Positions 1-13,400 of a stretch of 64,000 nucleotides of DNA are shown here, piece by piece. Every line of letters begins with the position of its first letter. The first letter of the stretch is position 1. The translations under genes were made by a program, and so were the position numbers. The notes below the pieces were generated by a model. It did no database searches and had not been told where the DNA came from. It saw only the letters and a program-made list of their open reading frames with translations. Source of the stretch: Solea solea (lineage: Eukaryota > Chordata > Actinopteri > Pleuronectiformes > Soleidae); the NCBI RefSeq assembly GCF_958295425.1, contig NC_081145.1, forward strand, positions 27,355,889-27,419,888. The letters are read 5' to 3'.

Positions 1-1639
1 AGAAGACGAGAAGGACTCGACAACCTTTCCTTTACTTCCCTCCACTCGTTTTTATGAATCACTTCCCTGCGCTCACTCTGCATGTTAATGACTGTTGTTT
101 CTCTCCTTCTTTCTTTTTCTTACCTGTCCATCCTCTCCTCCCTCTCTCTCCTCCTCCTCCTCCTCCATCATTCCTCTCCAAAAACATCCGTGAAATGGAA
201 CGAGCCTTTAAACATTGTTAAATTGCAGTTATTTGGTGCCATTTACGATAATTACTGTAAACAAACAAGACTGTTACAGCGAAGATTTGCATCTCAGAGT
301 CACGTCCAGCAACTGCAGCCTGAATTACCTGCCTGTGGCCGAGGGCTTCTTTTCTCTGACTAAATTGAAGCAAAGCATTTAGAGTTTAGTGGCGACGGGC
401 CGACAGTGAATGGAGAGAAAATGCATTCAGTATTTTCACTCAGAGAGTGCAGTAATCACTGTAAGATTGTAAACATGTGAGTAAAAATGTATTGTCATTG
501 TACAATATGTGCTAATAACATAAATTAACTGAGACAAAGTTGAATAAACAACTCAGATTTAAATTTAAAAGAGAATAGAATAGAGCAGGGGGAAATTAAA
601 TGACAAAAAAAAGTCAAACTTTTTGAGAAAAAGACATTGAAATAATTATTTATCCAGATTAACATAGAAGTGTTTGTTTTGATATGGAACAATAAATTAG
701 TTGACAATATTAATGTATTTATGATTAAATAAAATCTTTACAAAAATAACTTAATAATAAATCAAAATTCTGAGAATCTGACTTCAATATCAGAAATCTG
801 AGAAAAAAAATTGAATGCTGAGATTAAAGTCACAATTCAATTTTGAGATTCTATCATTTCATCAGATTGCCTAAAAAGGATATTCAGCACTATACTGTAC
901 ATTTTTACAGATTAATGGAAAAAAGCAGCCTAATTGCTCTGTGTTTAAAGGGTTTAAAATAATTAATTATAATTTGGCCAGATTATCTGTTTAACCAACA
1001 TTAAATCGGAAAACACCCACGATTGTCAAAAAAGGCCTGACCGGGACTAAAATCTGACCATTGATCCTCTTGTGTGCGACAGTTTTAAGTGAAATAAATC
1101 ACTCTCACTGCCATTAAAGTGAGTCAGTCATTGTATTTGTTGTTAAGAAGTTTTAAAATCGCTCAGAGTAGAGTGAAAAACTAAAGAAAGGTTAAACCAG
1201 GCACGACTGTCACAGATTAACCGGTGTGCGTGCGACGGCCTATATCGAACATCTGCAGAGCAAGCGTGTCGTGGCTCTGCAGACTGAGTTACATGAGCAT
1301 TTCCTGAGCTCATTCACACTTAATTTATTGCGTGCTTCTCCGGGCAGATCGCATAAATATTTCATCTCAATAAAGCCACATTTTAAACGCAGCCGCCAGC
1401 GCCCGCGACGCTTCCAGTGATCTCTGCAAAACGCCTGTGGAGGAAAGATTTGGAGCTGCCAGATGTTCAGAACGCCTCAGTGTATCACAAATAATCTCAG
1501 ATATCCTGATGTTTTGTGTGAGAACAGAAGCTAACGTGACATCGTAATAATCCGCTGTTTTCTCAGACAGCATTTAAAACCAAGTCAAAACTTGTTTTGT
1601 CATGTGATTTGTTCCCTTTTTTCGTCTCATTGAAGGAAA

Positions 1640-1995
1640 CTTTGTGTCACAGTTTTTTTACCCCTAATCCTAACCTAAACCAGGTCTTAATCCTGAAAAG
1701 GCCCTTAAAGTTGTGAGGACCAGACTTCACAAATAGATACAAGAACACAAACTTGTTTTTATATCTTAATGGGGACACATCATTGACATAATGCATCCCC
1801 TTACCTTAACCATCACAACTAACTGCCTTACTCTCACCCTTAACCTCACCCTTAACATAAACCTAAGTCTAACCCTAAAACCAAGTCTTAACCCTGGAAA
1901 AACCCATTAAAGTTGTGAAAACAAGACAAAATGTCCACACAGAGATAGAGTTGGACATTTTTTGGACCTCACAAAGATAGGAATACAAGTACAGA
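1640..1995. repeat. CCCTAA-rich 'gtcctcac' interspersed repeat, copy 1
   Basis: It contains many 'taaccct/cttaacc' units between a 'gttgtgaggacc' side and a 'ggacctcacaaagata' side, which are inverted relative to each other. Similar sequence recurs at about 13090-13265, 43110-43900 and weakly at 55555-55690. This is a familiar type of teleost repeat. The units look telomere-like but are degenerate and internal. Confidence 0.6.
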
Positions 1996-2025
1996 CCACA
2001 CACTTGTTTTCTCCACTCTAACCCC

Positions 2026-2049
2026 GGGGGGGGGGGGGGGGGGCGGGGG
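2026..2049 (+). repeat. Poly-G run
   Basis: Eighteen G, one C, then five G. It is able to form G-quadruplexes and prone to length error during sequencing. The complementary strand reads as a spurious polyproline. Confidence 0.8.
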
Positions 2050-2152
2050 CACGGAGGCTTTCATGGCGACTCTGGAGCTTTCACTCATCCAGAAAGAAAG
2101 GATTTTCTTTTTTGGCATGTCCCAAAGTGGGCCTGTTATTCGTCCACACATG

Positions 2153-2171
2153 CGTGTGTGTGTGTGTGTGT
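2153..2171. repeat. (GT)n microsatellite
   Basis: Uninterrupted GT dinucleotides. Confidence 0.85.
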
Positions 2172-2635
2172 CTTTAAAATGCTAATAAAGTCTCTCGTCA
2201 AAGCAGAGAGGACACACTGACTTTTCCAGTTCACCTCTAATCACCGGCTGCACCAAAGCTGAATCCATCTTCTTCTTCTTCTTCCTCCTGCTTTTGGGCT
2301 GAATAATCCATGAAGTGACCGTGATGGTGGTGAGCAGAGAACTGCTGCTGAGTGAAGCCCAGGATGATGTCCCTCACCACAATGACAGACAGATGTTATA
2401 AAGCAGTGCAGAGGCCATTTTTGTCCTGATAAGAGACACATTTGTCCAAGTTCTTAAGCCTTTTGGAAAGTGGAAACGACTTTTCTGTCCTTGGATGAAA
2501 GTACTCACTGTCACTCATGTCACTGCTGTTCTTTTCTCTGCCAGTGTTTTCTTTTTTATTGTCATCAGTTTAATGATAAATGACTGTCTCTCTCTCTCTC
2601 TCTCTGTGTCTCTGTCTGTCTCTCTCTGTCCTCAG

Positions 2636-2700
2636 GGAGATGAAGTCCTGACTGTCATTAAAACCAAGGCTCAGTGGCCGGCGTGGCAGCCGCTCAACAT
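2636..2700 (+). CDS. SPON1: SPON1 exon: spondin domain segment
   Basis: The acceptor is a long CT-rich tract ending ctcag. The donor is gtgagt. The 65-nt exon starts in phase 0 and encodes GDEVLTVIKTKAQWPAWQPL then N and two bases of the next codon. The motif AQWPAWQPLN is a diagnostic F-spondin string. The split codon completes as Met with the next exon. Confidence 0.93.
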
Positions 2701-4452
2701 GTGAGTATAATGTCACTTTCACTGAAGAGAAAAGGCACTTTGACTCAAAGTTGTTTTTTTTTTACCACTTCTTTGTTTCAATGTCTTTGATCCGTCGCCA
2801 ACTGCTTATCTAGGATCAGGTTGCGGGGGCAGCAGGTCTAGCAGAGAGCCACAGAATCCCTTTCCCGAGCCACATTGTCCTACTCTGACTGTGGGATCCC
2901 CAGGTGTTCCCAGGCCAGCGAGGATATATAATCTCTCCACCTAGTCCTTGGTCTGCTTGTAGGTTCCCTCCCAGTTGGATGTGGCAGGAACTCCTCCCTA
3001 CAAAGGCGCCCTGGCGGCATCCTTACCAGGTCCTTGAACAACCTCAACTAGCTTCTTTACATGCAAAGAAGCAGCCGCTCTTCCCTGAGTCTTTCCCGGA
3101 TGACTGAGCTTCTCATCTTCTATCTCTAATGGCGTGTCATGGAACAGTTAGGTTGTTCAACGACATCGAATGCAACACAGCAACACAAATCCTTTTGAGG
3201 CTGTTTGTCTCAACAAGACGATATGAGGAGAATAGACTGCAAACAGCTGACTGTCGTGGGTCAGGGAAAAAGAAAGAAAAAAAAAGTCAGGCATAAAAAT
3301 AAATGAATTTAGAAAATTACAAAGTACTATAGTCGATGGCCATGGCTGCCTCTACAGACGCGTTGATTAAGCGGTACTTCAGAATCGGCTATAATAATAT
3401 AGAATTGGCTCATAGACACGGTGTGGTGATAAGTATTAGTACGCTGAAGAGACTGTGTTGGTTCTTCAGGAGGATAAACCATACAAACTTGGAGGAGGTG
3501 GCCGCATTCATACAAAATGAAATAGCTGGAACGGGGCAGATGCAGGGGTACCTGCAGGAGCACCTGCAGGGGCACCTGCGTGCGATCCAGAGAGGGTATG
3601 TTGTATCACAAGATACAATAAGGCAATTGATCAACTAGCTTGATCCTGTTGGTGTGTGACGGCTGGCTGCTGTCATGGAGCCCTTAGTCGCTTTGTTGTG
3701 ATACGTGGTCAAGCCTCTGTCTGGCTGGTTTTTTTTTATTTTATTTTTCCTGACTTTTTTAGTTTTTCTGGTGCCGGATTTATTTTTTTTTTCTGACTTT
3801 TTTAGTTTTTCTCGTGGCAGATTTTTTTTTTTTTTTTTCCTGACTTTTTTAGTTTTTCTCGTGCCAGATTTTTTTTTTTTTTTTTCCTGACTTTTTTAGT
3901 TTTTTTCTTGTGCCCTAATGGCTGGCCCTAATACTCATTCGTATTCACTAAGTCTGTTGTCCTGTACTTTAATACATTGAAGAGACCGTTGCTATTTGTT
4001 GTTGTCATTGTGGCCGAGCTGACAGCAAGAGTGCTTTTCTCCACTCATGAATAGTTAATCCTTGTCATCTTTTCATTTTATTAAAATTTTTTTGAAGCCA
4101 TGGTTAGAAAAGGAAAGAAATAGACTGATCTGATTACCAAACACTAATAGAGTGTGATCTATTGATATTAGTATTATTTATAATGCTTTGTCCTTAAAGC
4201 CAGAGTGACTCATGTAAAAAGTCACACATTTATATTTCAAGAGCAATTAGAAACATATCACAATTCTCGCCCTCAGCATGAAGACGCACACACACACACG
4301 CACACACACGCACACACACACACACACTAATGCATTGTATCCTCTACCAAACATCTGTGTAATTGCCCCTCCTAGCGTCGCCTGTCATTGTCAATATATT
4401 GTGCCACTATTATTTTTTTACTAATGAGAATATTCACACATACATGTACATG

Positions 4453-4491
<39 letters not shown>

Positions 4492-7400
4492 TGGGGGGTA
4501 ATATAAAAAATTACCATTTTATAATACATCGGCTCTTTTCTTCACATCTTTGCATGCATCGTAGATTCTTTGTTCGAAAAGAATATAAAATAATATATAA
4601 TAATACATATATATATATTTCCACTGTATGACATTATAATTAAGAGACCGTGACAAGTTTCTTACAAAAAACTTATACTGCTAATTATACTGAGTAGATT
4701 TACAACATGCAAAGAAAATATCTCATTATGAGCTACTTCTTGCCTTTGCGGCGCCTCAATTATCTGACAATTAGCAGAGAATGTCACTCAGGTCAGAGGT
4801 CGTGACATCAGAACTGGCCATTTGTCAAGTAATTATCATTAAAAAAATAGTATGTTCGACGATACCTGAGGCTGAATATTTATGACGCGTCCTCATCTTT
4901 TGCTCTTTTGTCTGCATTCACCAGGCGAGCAGCTCCGTCAGCAGAGTTTTCTGTGGACCGGACCCGTCACCTGATGTCCTTCCTCACCATGCTGGGGCCC
5001 AGTCCGGACTGGAACGTGGGGCTGTCGGGAGAAGACCTGTGCACCAAGGACTGCGGCTGGGTGCAGCGGCTGGTGACCGACCTCATCCCCTGGGACGCCG
5101 GCACCGACAACGGCGTCACGTACGAGGTAACGATTCTGATGAAGGTGTCGGATAGCTGGATAGGTTTGTGGTTTTACAGGCCGAGTTTGAGGAAGGGTTG
5201 GTTGAAACGGAGACAAGATGAAGAACATCATACGTGGGCAACATATGACCAATGATCTGGCCTCTGAACTGGTTTTATCCTGCAGAAATCAATAAAGAGG
5301 CAGCATCATTTAGGCAATTCAGGACTGGCCCAAGCCCTACAGACTTTCTCCATCCCCTCCTACCGCTTATCCTAGGTTGGGTCATGGGGGTAACAGCTTG
5401 AGCAGAGAAGCCAAGAGATGTAGTCTCTCCAGTGAGTCCTGGGTCTTCCCCAGGGGCCTCATCTCCGGTGGGATGTGCCCGGAACATCTCACCAGAGAGG
5501 CGTCCAGGAGGCCTCCTGAGGCGTCCAGGAGGCCTCCTGATCAGGCACCCGAGCCACCCAATCTGGCTCCTCTCGATGCGGATGAGCAGTGGCTACTCTG
5601 ATCCTTCTCCTTATTCTGTACGTCGTAGATGAACACTGAAGACATCCAAATTGTGAAGGAACACACATGGAATTGTGTAGTAAACAAAAAAAGTGTTTAA
5701 AAAAAACAGAATATGTTTTATATTTTAGATTCTTCAGACCTTTTTCCAGTAGTCTTGAAGGAGTTCCCACAGGTTCCCATTGTGTTTGAGACCAGGAGTT
5801 ATGTTGCACAGGTGTACATCTATAGAGTGTTCTAATCCATATTTTGACAAGAACCACTTAACTAAGTAAAGAGAAACGACGCTCCATCATTCCTTTAAGA
5901 CATGAAGGTCAGTCGATCTGGAAAATTTACCTATTGTGTGCTTCTAAACCTCTTATTCTGGAAAGTTTCCCCTTTTAAAATCTAGGGTTTTATTTAAGTT
6001 TACATCTTCTCATGTGGTCATTACGTGTAAATGACTGCCACCTACAGATGGAGAAGTGGCATTACACATCTTCCAGGCACACACTACACCCGTGTATCTC
6101 ACAGTTTATTGTTCATAAAGTTCCATTTTATTTGCAGAAAATGCTGTAGCATCTCATTTTCTTCCAACATGTGTAGGAAATCTTTTTGGTTTGTTCTCAC
6201 ATGATATTTTTTTTCAAAGACTCATTTGGAGGAAGAGAAGAGTTTGACTCGACTTTAAAGAGAATGGTTGATTTTGTTGCGAGGGTATTTTAGACGAGGA
6301 CGCAGACGTCCTACTTTCTGACTGCTACACACACACACACACACACATTGAATAAAAAGTTAGTTGAGGATAAAAAGAGAACAACATTGATTTAACCTGA
6401 AAGAACAAAGACAATGATTCATTTTTGTCATGCTCGCCCTGTATCACACACACACACACACACACACCTGTAAACAAAGCCATGGCTCTCATAGAGTTCA
6501 GTTTGATTTAAATATTGCACAATGAGATCAAACAGGAAAGAGGCCACAGCCCAGGTGGCTGATGGGAAAAACAGCCACTGTTGGCACCTCTCTCTCTCAT
6601 CCTGTCATTGGCTTTAAGAATTTCATTAAAATGTATGGCAATTTTTGAGCAAATTTTTCAAAGGTACACACATTGGGTGTTTGTTCCCAGAGATGAGCAG
6701 TGGGTGGCGCCAAAGTCTGGGACTCCACAGACGGATAAGAGCATGGTGACGTTAATAAACATCTGTTATTTTTGTAATATTTGCTTCTTGCACTAACGCT
6801 GCGTTCCATTTTACGTCGGAACTCAGAACTGGGGAATTAGGTCACACTTGAGTTCTTTGAGTTCCAGTTGAGAAAAAAACGCAGAAATACTGAGTTCCGA
6901 CGTAAAACGGAACGCACCATAACTCGGGGAACATTGCGGTTTTGTTATCAGTTTATTTTTGCTAATTTTCAAGTGTGGTAGTTGTTTTTCAGTTCTTTTA
7001 TTTACTTGATCTGTGTCCATTGTACATGTTTGTATTTATTGATACAACTTAAACACCAAGTGTGTAGGACTTTGTGAATCTGGGTTTCCACTGAAGTTTT
7101 CTTAATTTGCAAAAACTCCCTTAAAAACAGGCTAATGGAAAGCAAGGAAGAATAAGTATCTCCGCCATCCTCCCCAATAATGATACCTACCGACACCAGT
7201 TTCAGTCCGATAATGTCTTCAACGTCTTTTACACAACTTAGCTGTTAGTAAGACATTTGCAACTCTCTAGGGCTACAACTAACCAATATTAACGCCATTG
7301 ATTCATCCGTCAATTGTTTTCATAAGCAAACAATTGGTTGTTTGCTCCATGAAATGTCAGAAAATGTTAAGAGGGGTTGATCGGTGTTTCCCAAACCTCG

Positions 7401-10400
7401 ATATCATGATGCACACAAACGAAAATGATTCAGTTTGAATGATTTCTTTGTCATATGGAGCAAAGAAACAAAGAAAATCTGAAAACTTGCTCATGTCTTG
7501 GTCAAAGGACATGAGTAAGATATCAGATCTTGTGGTTCTGGCCGGTATCAGACCAATACTGATATTGTATCATCTCATCCCTGATGGAAACCTACCTTAT
7601 TAGGTCATAAAGGAGTATAAAACCAATGTAGCTGTTCTACTCTAACATCTTTAATAATTCTGCTTTTAATTACTGCTGCTCTGTAGTTGTCTCCCTCCAG
7701 AGAAATTTCGTTTGTTCCCATTTTAGAAGTCCCTTTTTTCACAGACATGCACAGGCTATGTGCTGCTTTTGGATTTGTATTCTGAGTCACACAAAGTTAT
7801 TCCCATGCCCGCAGTATTGGCTGTTTAGCTTTGATTTTTCTCACCATTCCTTGGTGGACGCTCTCCGACTCTCATGCCCTGCAGCGTATTGGATTGTTAG
7901 TATACCAGAGCAGATGTTCTCCTCCGGGACATTCCAGCAATTTACGTTTCGCGGGAGTGCGTGATTTTGCACAATGTTAATGTGGGACGGTGGGAATAGT
8001 TCCCCTTCACGACGCGACCTGAGCTTCACCTGTAGCATCTCGTCTCTCGCTTGTCAGAGCTAATTCACCTTTAGACTCACATTGAGAACTTAGAGAGAGA
8101 ACTACCCGGGGAGATGACTGTGGAAGCTGAAAAAAGGCCCTTGTGACGCTAAAAAAAAAGGGAAATGATATAATGTTGGTAGCAGCAGTGGTGCCTTCTG
8201 CTGGGGGTTAAATTCATGTCTGCCTCATGACCCATTGTGCTCAGAAAATGTATTTATTTCCACAAAACATTACCAGCCAGGGGCTCAGAGTTTTTCAGCC
8301 GCATCAGCTGTTTTACATGTAAGATACTTAAATCTGCATTAACTGACTTGGCCACCTGAGGGGAAAGAAAGCAGCAACTACACAGCTCAACATTATTATC
8401 TCACAATTTAAAACTGTGATAGCAAACATTAGAGCGTGCATACAAGAATGGGGACCAGACTGGTGTTGCCATATTGTCTTGGTGGTGGTAATTTCCCTCC
8501 AATCTGCTCGGTGTTGATCGTTGAATGGAGCTACTTCAGCGTGTTTCCCACTCAAACAGGTCAATCGGGATGTTTCAATCTCATTTTAAGAACATCAAAC
8601 AACAAATGGAATCCTCAATTATTGTAAAATTGAACATTTACATTTACAACAGAGGGCATTTAATGACCACTACTGTAGCTACCTTGTCATCATCTAGGTT
8701 TTCCAATCAGTCGATAATCCATAATTATCACAATAAATGTAAGATAATTGAAGACAGATCACTTAGTTTAAACTCATTTATTGACAGAAAGCAACAAACG
8801 TGTGAAACACGGGTATATTTCAGAAATATTCGACAAAACTTTCAAAGCAATTGTAGGTATTGTGTCTTTAAGTGTGCGTATGTACTTTGTTGTACTGTGT
8901 TTGAGTTGAAGTAGTGTGTTCCAACCTCGAAGTGTTCCGTACTCATTGATTTTTTTTCCTTTTCCTCAGTCACCAAATAAGCCCACCATCCCCCAGGAGA
9001 AGATCCGACCCCTCACCAGTCTGGATCACCCCCAGAGTCCGTTCTATGACCCTGAGGGCGGAGCTATCACTCCTGTGGCGAAGCTGGTGGTGGAGCGCAT
9101 CGCCAGGAAGGTAAACTGTCGCATATAAGAATGCAAAAATGTACAGTAAAAAATGTGAATACTAGTTAAAGAATGTAGGCTACTTAAGTTTTACGTACAA
9201 ATGCTTCGCCCTACGGTAAATGGTAGCTATTCTAACTTGTTTTATAAAAGTACTTTTATCACCGTTCATGTATGAAATTCACATGTACATGTATGTAACA
9301 TCTGCTGAATTTTGGATTCATTATTGTCCAACAAAAAAAATACCAGCAAAGGGGACGATGTCTTCTCCAAGAGCTTAGATTTTGGCTAGCTCCTTTAGAA
9401 CAGGCTAGCACCTGTGTTGTGTTGGAATTATTTGCATAACAGGATTTGATTTGGGAATGCTCGCACTTCTGCTTTGGAAAATAACCAAATCTGACCATCT
9501 GCAGTGCAGTAGGAGCACAGCAAAGGACCCATAAGGCACTTTGGCAACACGTAACACCGCCCCCTTCAACGTGAAGGACAAGGGAAACAAGTTTTAGCCT
9601 CTTTCACACAAATTAAAATAAAAAATAGCCTAAAATTAGCCAGTATACCTGGGATTTGTTTTTGCGTTTGTAACTATAAGCTTTGTCCCAAGTTGTAAAA
9701 AGTATTGTCCACAACAAACATTGCTAAAGGCTATGCTAACGTGCTAGCATGTTCACAGAGACTTGTTTATTGCAGAATCATTTGACCTGGGAGTAAATGT
9801 TAATTAAACACATTCTCATTTGTCTAAACCAGGACGGTAGTCAACAAAATGTGGGGTTAGCATTGAATTTTTCTCTTTTATTCCAAGGTTCTTGTCTAAT
9901 TTCACATATTTCTAAGGTTAAAAAATAAACTTTCTGAAAGCTGAAATATGTTTTCATAGCTGTGTGTGTTAATGTGTTCTATAAATGTTAGCGTTTGATC
10001 CCACTTCTCCTCGTGTGCACAGGGCGAACAATGTAACGTGGTTCCAGACACCATCGACGACATTGTCGCTGATATTGGACAGGAGGAGAAGGAGAGAGGT
10101 ACAGTTCACCGGCAACCTCACCGTTTCTTCTTAATTACAGACCTTCAGGGAGAGAGTTCAACCAACGCTAGACACAACGCTAGACTGACAGAGAGCCTGA
10201 TGCAGTGTTTTTAATCATTCAGTCCCTGTCATTACCTGATATTACATTCTTCTGTGTTCTTTGAACTCGGGGCAGTTCTTGGGTTCACCGGTGTTTGCTA
10301 AACATTGGCTTCAGCCTCGGAGGCATGTGTTTCAAAGACTGAGCAAACAGTGTGTGCTGTGATGTTCAAGGACACACGCTCACTCTTGCTTGTTTGAGAC

Positions 10401-13400
10401 ACAGCTCGTTTAAAATGAGACTCGGACAGAAAGGTCAAGGCTGTTGGAGAACACATCTGCATGGCGGACCTTGTCAGGATCCCGCTGTGAGACAGAGGGT
10501 GCCTCACGGCTGCGTCTGGACCACATTCTATCCTTATCAAACATACTCGATATTCTGTGATGCATCACAGATCCTGTCTCTCTGGACTGTAGTGGTCACA
10601 TGATACGATGCAAAGACTGCGTGCTCTTTCAGGCAGGATTTGGCATTACCGTAACTCCAAGACTCCCAAGTTTGTGATGTCTAGAAAATTCTAAATACTA
10701 TGGACTGGCGATCTGTCCAGGGTGTGACCCCGCCTTTTGCCCTATGTCAGCTGAGATTGGAGGATAAAGCTGTCGAGGATGGATACTGAGAAATAGAGCT
10801 TTGCGTCCATATACTTGTCATTACGGTAGAACCTCAGGACCCAATCACAGACAAAGATTCACTGGCGTGTCTCACGTTTGTGACGTGAGATTCTCAGTGT
10901 TGTAATTCCTAAACGATGAAAGTTATCTTGGAAAAGGGGAAGCAGAAGCAGTCAGTCATTGAACATTTTTTGACAATTCTACAGCCATGAAATGTATAAA
11001 ATAAATCCAGGCAGGCCTGATTATCATAACGGTCATGAGAGAGATACAGTAAGTTGCAAAGGTGTTCCCTCTCTCCCTCTGTCTGTCAGTGCCACTGCTG
11101 CCCTCTGCTGGTGTTTCCATCCATCAGCATCCATCTGCAGGCTTCAACTGGGGATTTGAGATGTTTGCCCATCACTCGCCAACATGTCTATGTAAACACA
11201 TGTGTGAGGAGTGATCATTGGGAGCTTAGACGCCAGAGAACTTTATGTTTTTAATGGTTATTGGGATAAAAAAACCATAGTTTACTGCAGAATCCACTGG
11301 CAGCTTAATCCAAACAAGGCTTATACGTATCTTAATGAATGCGAGAGAACTTAAGAAGTTAATGGTTACAGCAACATGCAAACTATATTGATTGAGTCAA
11401 ACCTTTCAAAAATGCTTTAGAAAATTGGGGCTTTGCATCTGATTTGATAAAATGTAATCTGATTAAAAAAATAAATCTAGATACAACTATGGAAATAAAA
11501 AAAAAGACCTTCTTTCTGGTAATCTGGATAAGTAACACCATATAGACCTGGTTTTAAAGTGATCCGATCATGGGCAGATCGGACTAAGAACAGATCTGAA
11601 TGCTACTAATCCATCCTTAAAGCCCCCTCAGATCCAAACCACATTTGAGCTATAACTGCCCTACAAGTGACTCATTTGGTTGAGCTTGGGCCTCCTAATA
11701 TCAGGGTTGTGGGTCCTAGACCCTGTTAAGGATCTGATTTAATGTGGTCACAGAAGAAGCATCCAGGATGCATTTTAATGCCACCGTCACGTCACATGTT
11801 GCACAATGTGCTTCTTCTCTGGCTCTCACTGCAGCTAAAGAGACGACCGGTGCATGACGGTGTGTGTGTCGCACATGTGGGACTCTGGGCCTCTCTTTAC
11901 AGGCGGCAGTTCTGGCTCGGCTCGCAGGATTTTCACCCACGCAGCAGAATTCTTAACAAGGATCTCATGCCGCTTAATAAATGTCCTCCTCAACCAGTCA
12001 TGAACCATTTGTTTCTTTCCCTCTCTCCCCCCTCTCTCTCTCTCTCTTCTCTCCCTCTGTGAGATGACACACGCGGTCATGGGTATCCGTTGAAGCCGGT
12101 CCCTGTGGTCCACGCGCAACTTCACTTACACGTCAGCCCGACTCTCCTTTCACGTCCCGCGCCGCTCTCCTCCTCTGTCATTACACTTTATCCCAGAGAA
12201 TTGGACCCGCTCAGGTTCCTCCCTGAGGCCTGATGGTGTATTCTCTCTCTCTTCTCCTCTCATGTTCTCTGCCTCTCAAGCCCCCAGAGAGCATTTTTAA
12301 TTGAAGCGGGAAGCCCTGCTACTTCTTCTACTTGTGCTGCCACTGATAATTGGACAAGACGTTCACACATCACACTCCTCCCGCTCTTTTTACCGCCTCT
12401 CCCTCCACAGATGTCACTGTGTGGCCTCTTGGGTTTCTACTACCTGTGGCAATCACCTTTGGATGTGATGTTGAATAATCAGTGTTAGCTTAGTCGTGCC
12501 GTCCACCTGTGTTTGAGGAAAGACAGTTTCAGATAGTTTGTCCCTCTTGTCTTCCGTCTCCTAAAGACGACACGCCGGAGACGTGCATCTACTCGGCCTG
12601 GTCCCCGTGGTCGGCGTGCAGCAGCGCCACGTGTGAGAAAGGACGGAGGATGAGGCAGAGGATGCTGAAGGCACAGCTGGACCTCAGCGTGCCGTGTCCA
12701 CACACTCAGGATTTCCAGCCCTGCATGGGCCCGGGATGCAGCATGGAAGGTAAACACACACACACACACACACAAATACACACATATTCATGTCCACATG
12801 ACTTCTGCAGGTCATCACACTGATGTAAAGTATGTAGTTGTATTTGATCTCCCCCTGTGATCCACATGTGGAGGATAGAGCGGTAGAACATGGATGGATG
12901 TGGTGGATTTGGTAGTGGATAAGTATTTAGACATGATAATATTTGGGTGAAATATACCTTTAAAACTTAGGAAAAATTCTATTTACCCTTAAAAACTTAG
13001 TATTTAGAAAAAAAAGTTGACAAAAGTAGTATTTTTGTGCAATCAACATTGAAAAAATCTGTGAAACACACAAACATGTTTGTGCTTCATTCAAAGTGAG
13101 GACCCTCATAGACCCTCGTGCATTTTCCCCTTAGCCCCTTACCTTAACCTTAACTATCCTATAACCCCCCAAAAGTCCAAGCCAAATAGTCCTCACTTTC
13201 CCAAATGGTCCTCACTCCATATGGTTTATACAAGTTCTGGTCCTCACAAAGCCACAAATACAAGAAAACACACACACACACAGGTTTGTAATCTCTGCAG
13301 CTGCCTGAAAAAACAAAAGATGATATATTAGATCATGTCAGTGTAGATTTACAGATGTCATCTGCAACCAGGTCAACCACACAGGTGTCCACTCAAATCA

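Larger units (their letters stand above)
1..2635 (+). other. Presumed SPON1 intron (left edge)
   Basis: No exon was recognised here. The stretch holds AT-rich unique-looking sequence, a copy of the CCCTAA-rich 'gtcctcac' repeat (about 1640-1990), a G-run (2026-2049), a short (GT)n (2153-2171) and a CT-rich tract that forms the polypyrimidine tract of the exon at 2636. Open frames in it are short and show no domain. Confidence 0.6.
2701..4924 (+). other. SPON1 intron
   Basis: A 2.2-kb intron crowded with repeats: an antisense LINE 3' end (2788-3130), a DNA-transposon relic (3336-3660), a T-rich tandem repeat (3727-3915) and two (CA)n tracts (4285-4328, 4454-4489). The rest is AT-rich with nothing recognised. 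Confidence 0.85.
5127..8969 (+). other. SPON1 intron
   Basis: A 3.8-kb intron. It holds an antisense LINE end (5349-5602), two (CA)n tracts (6327-6347, 6445-6468), a 117-bp inverted-repeat element (6800-6916) and a copy of the 'gctgcaactaac' dispersed repeat (about 7265-7500). The remainder shows no exon or conserved motif. Confidence 0.8.

Noticed and set aside
82..363. 93-codon frame at the left edge with a hydrophobic start, considered as a signal peptide or SPON1 exon
   Set aside because: It is a CT-rich translation and does not match the reeler or spondin domain. No fitting splice sites.
1800..1900. Interstitial telomere repeat
   Set aside because: The CCCTAA-like units are irregular and embedded in a dispersed repeat, not a TTAGGG array.
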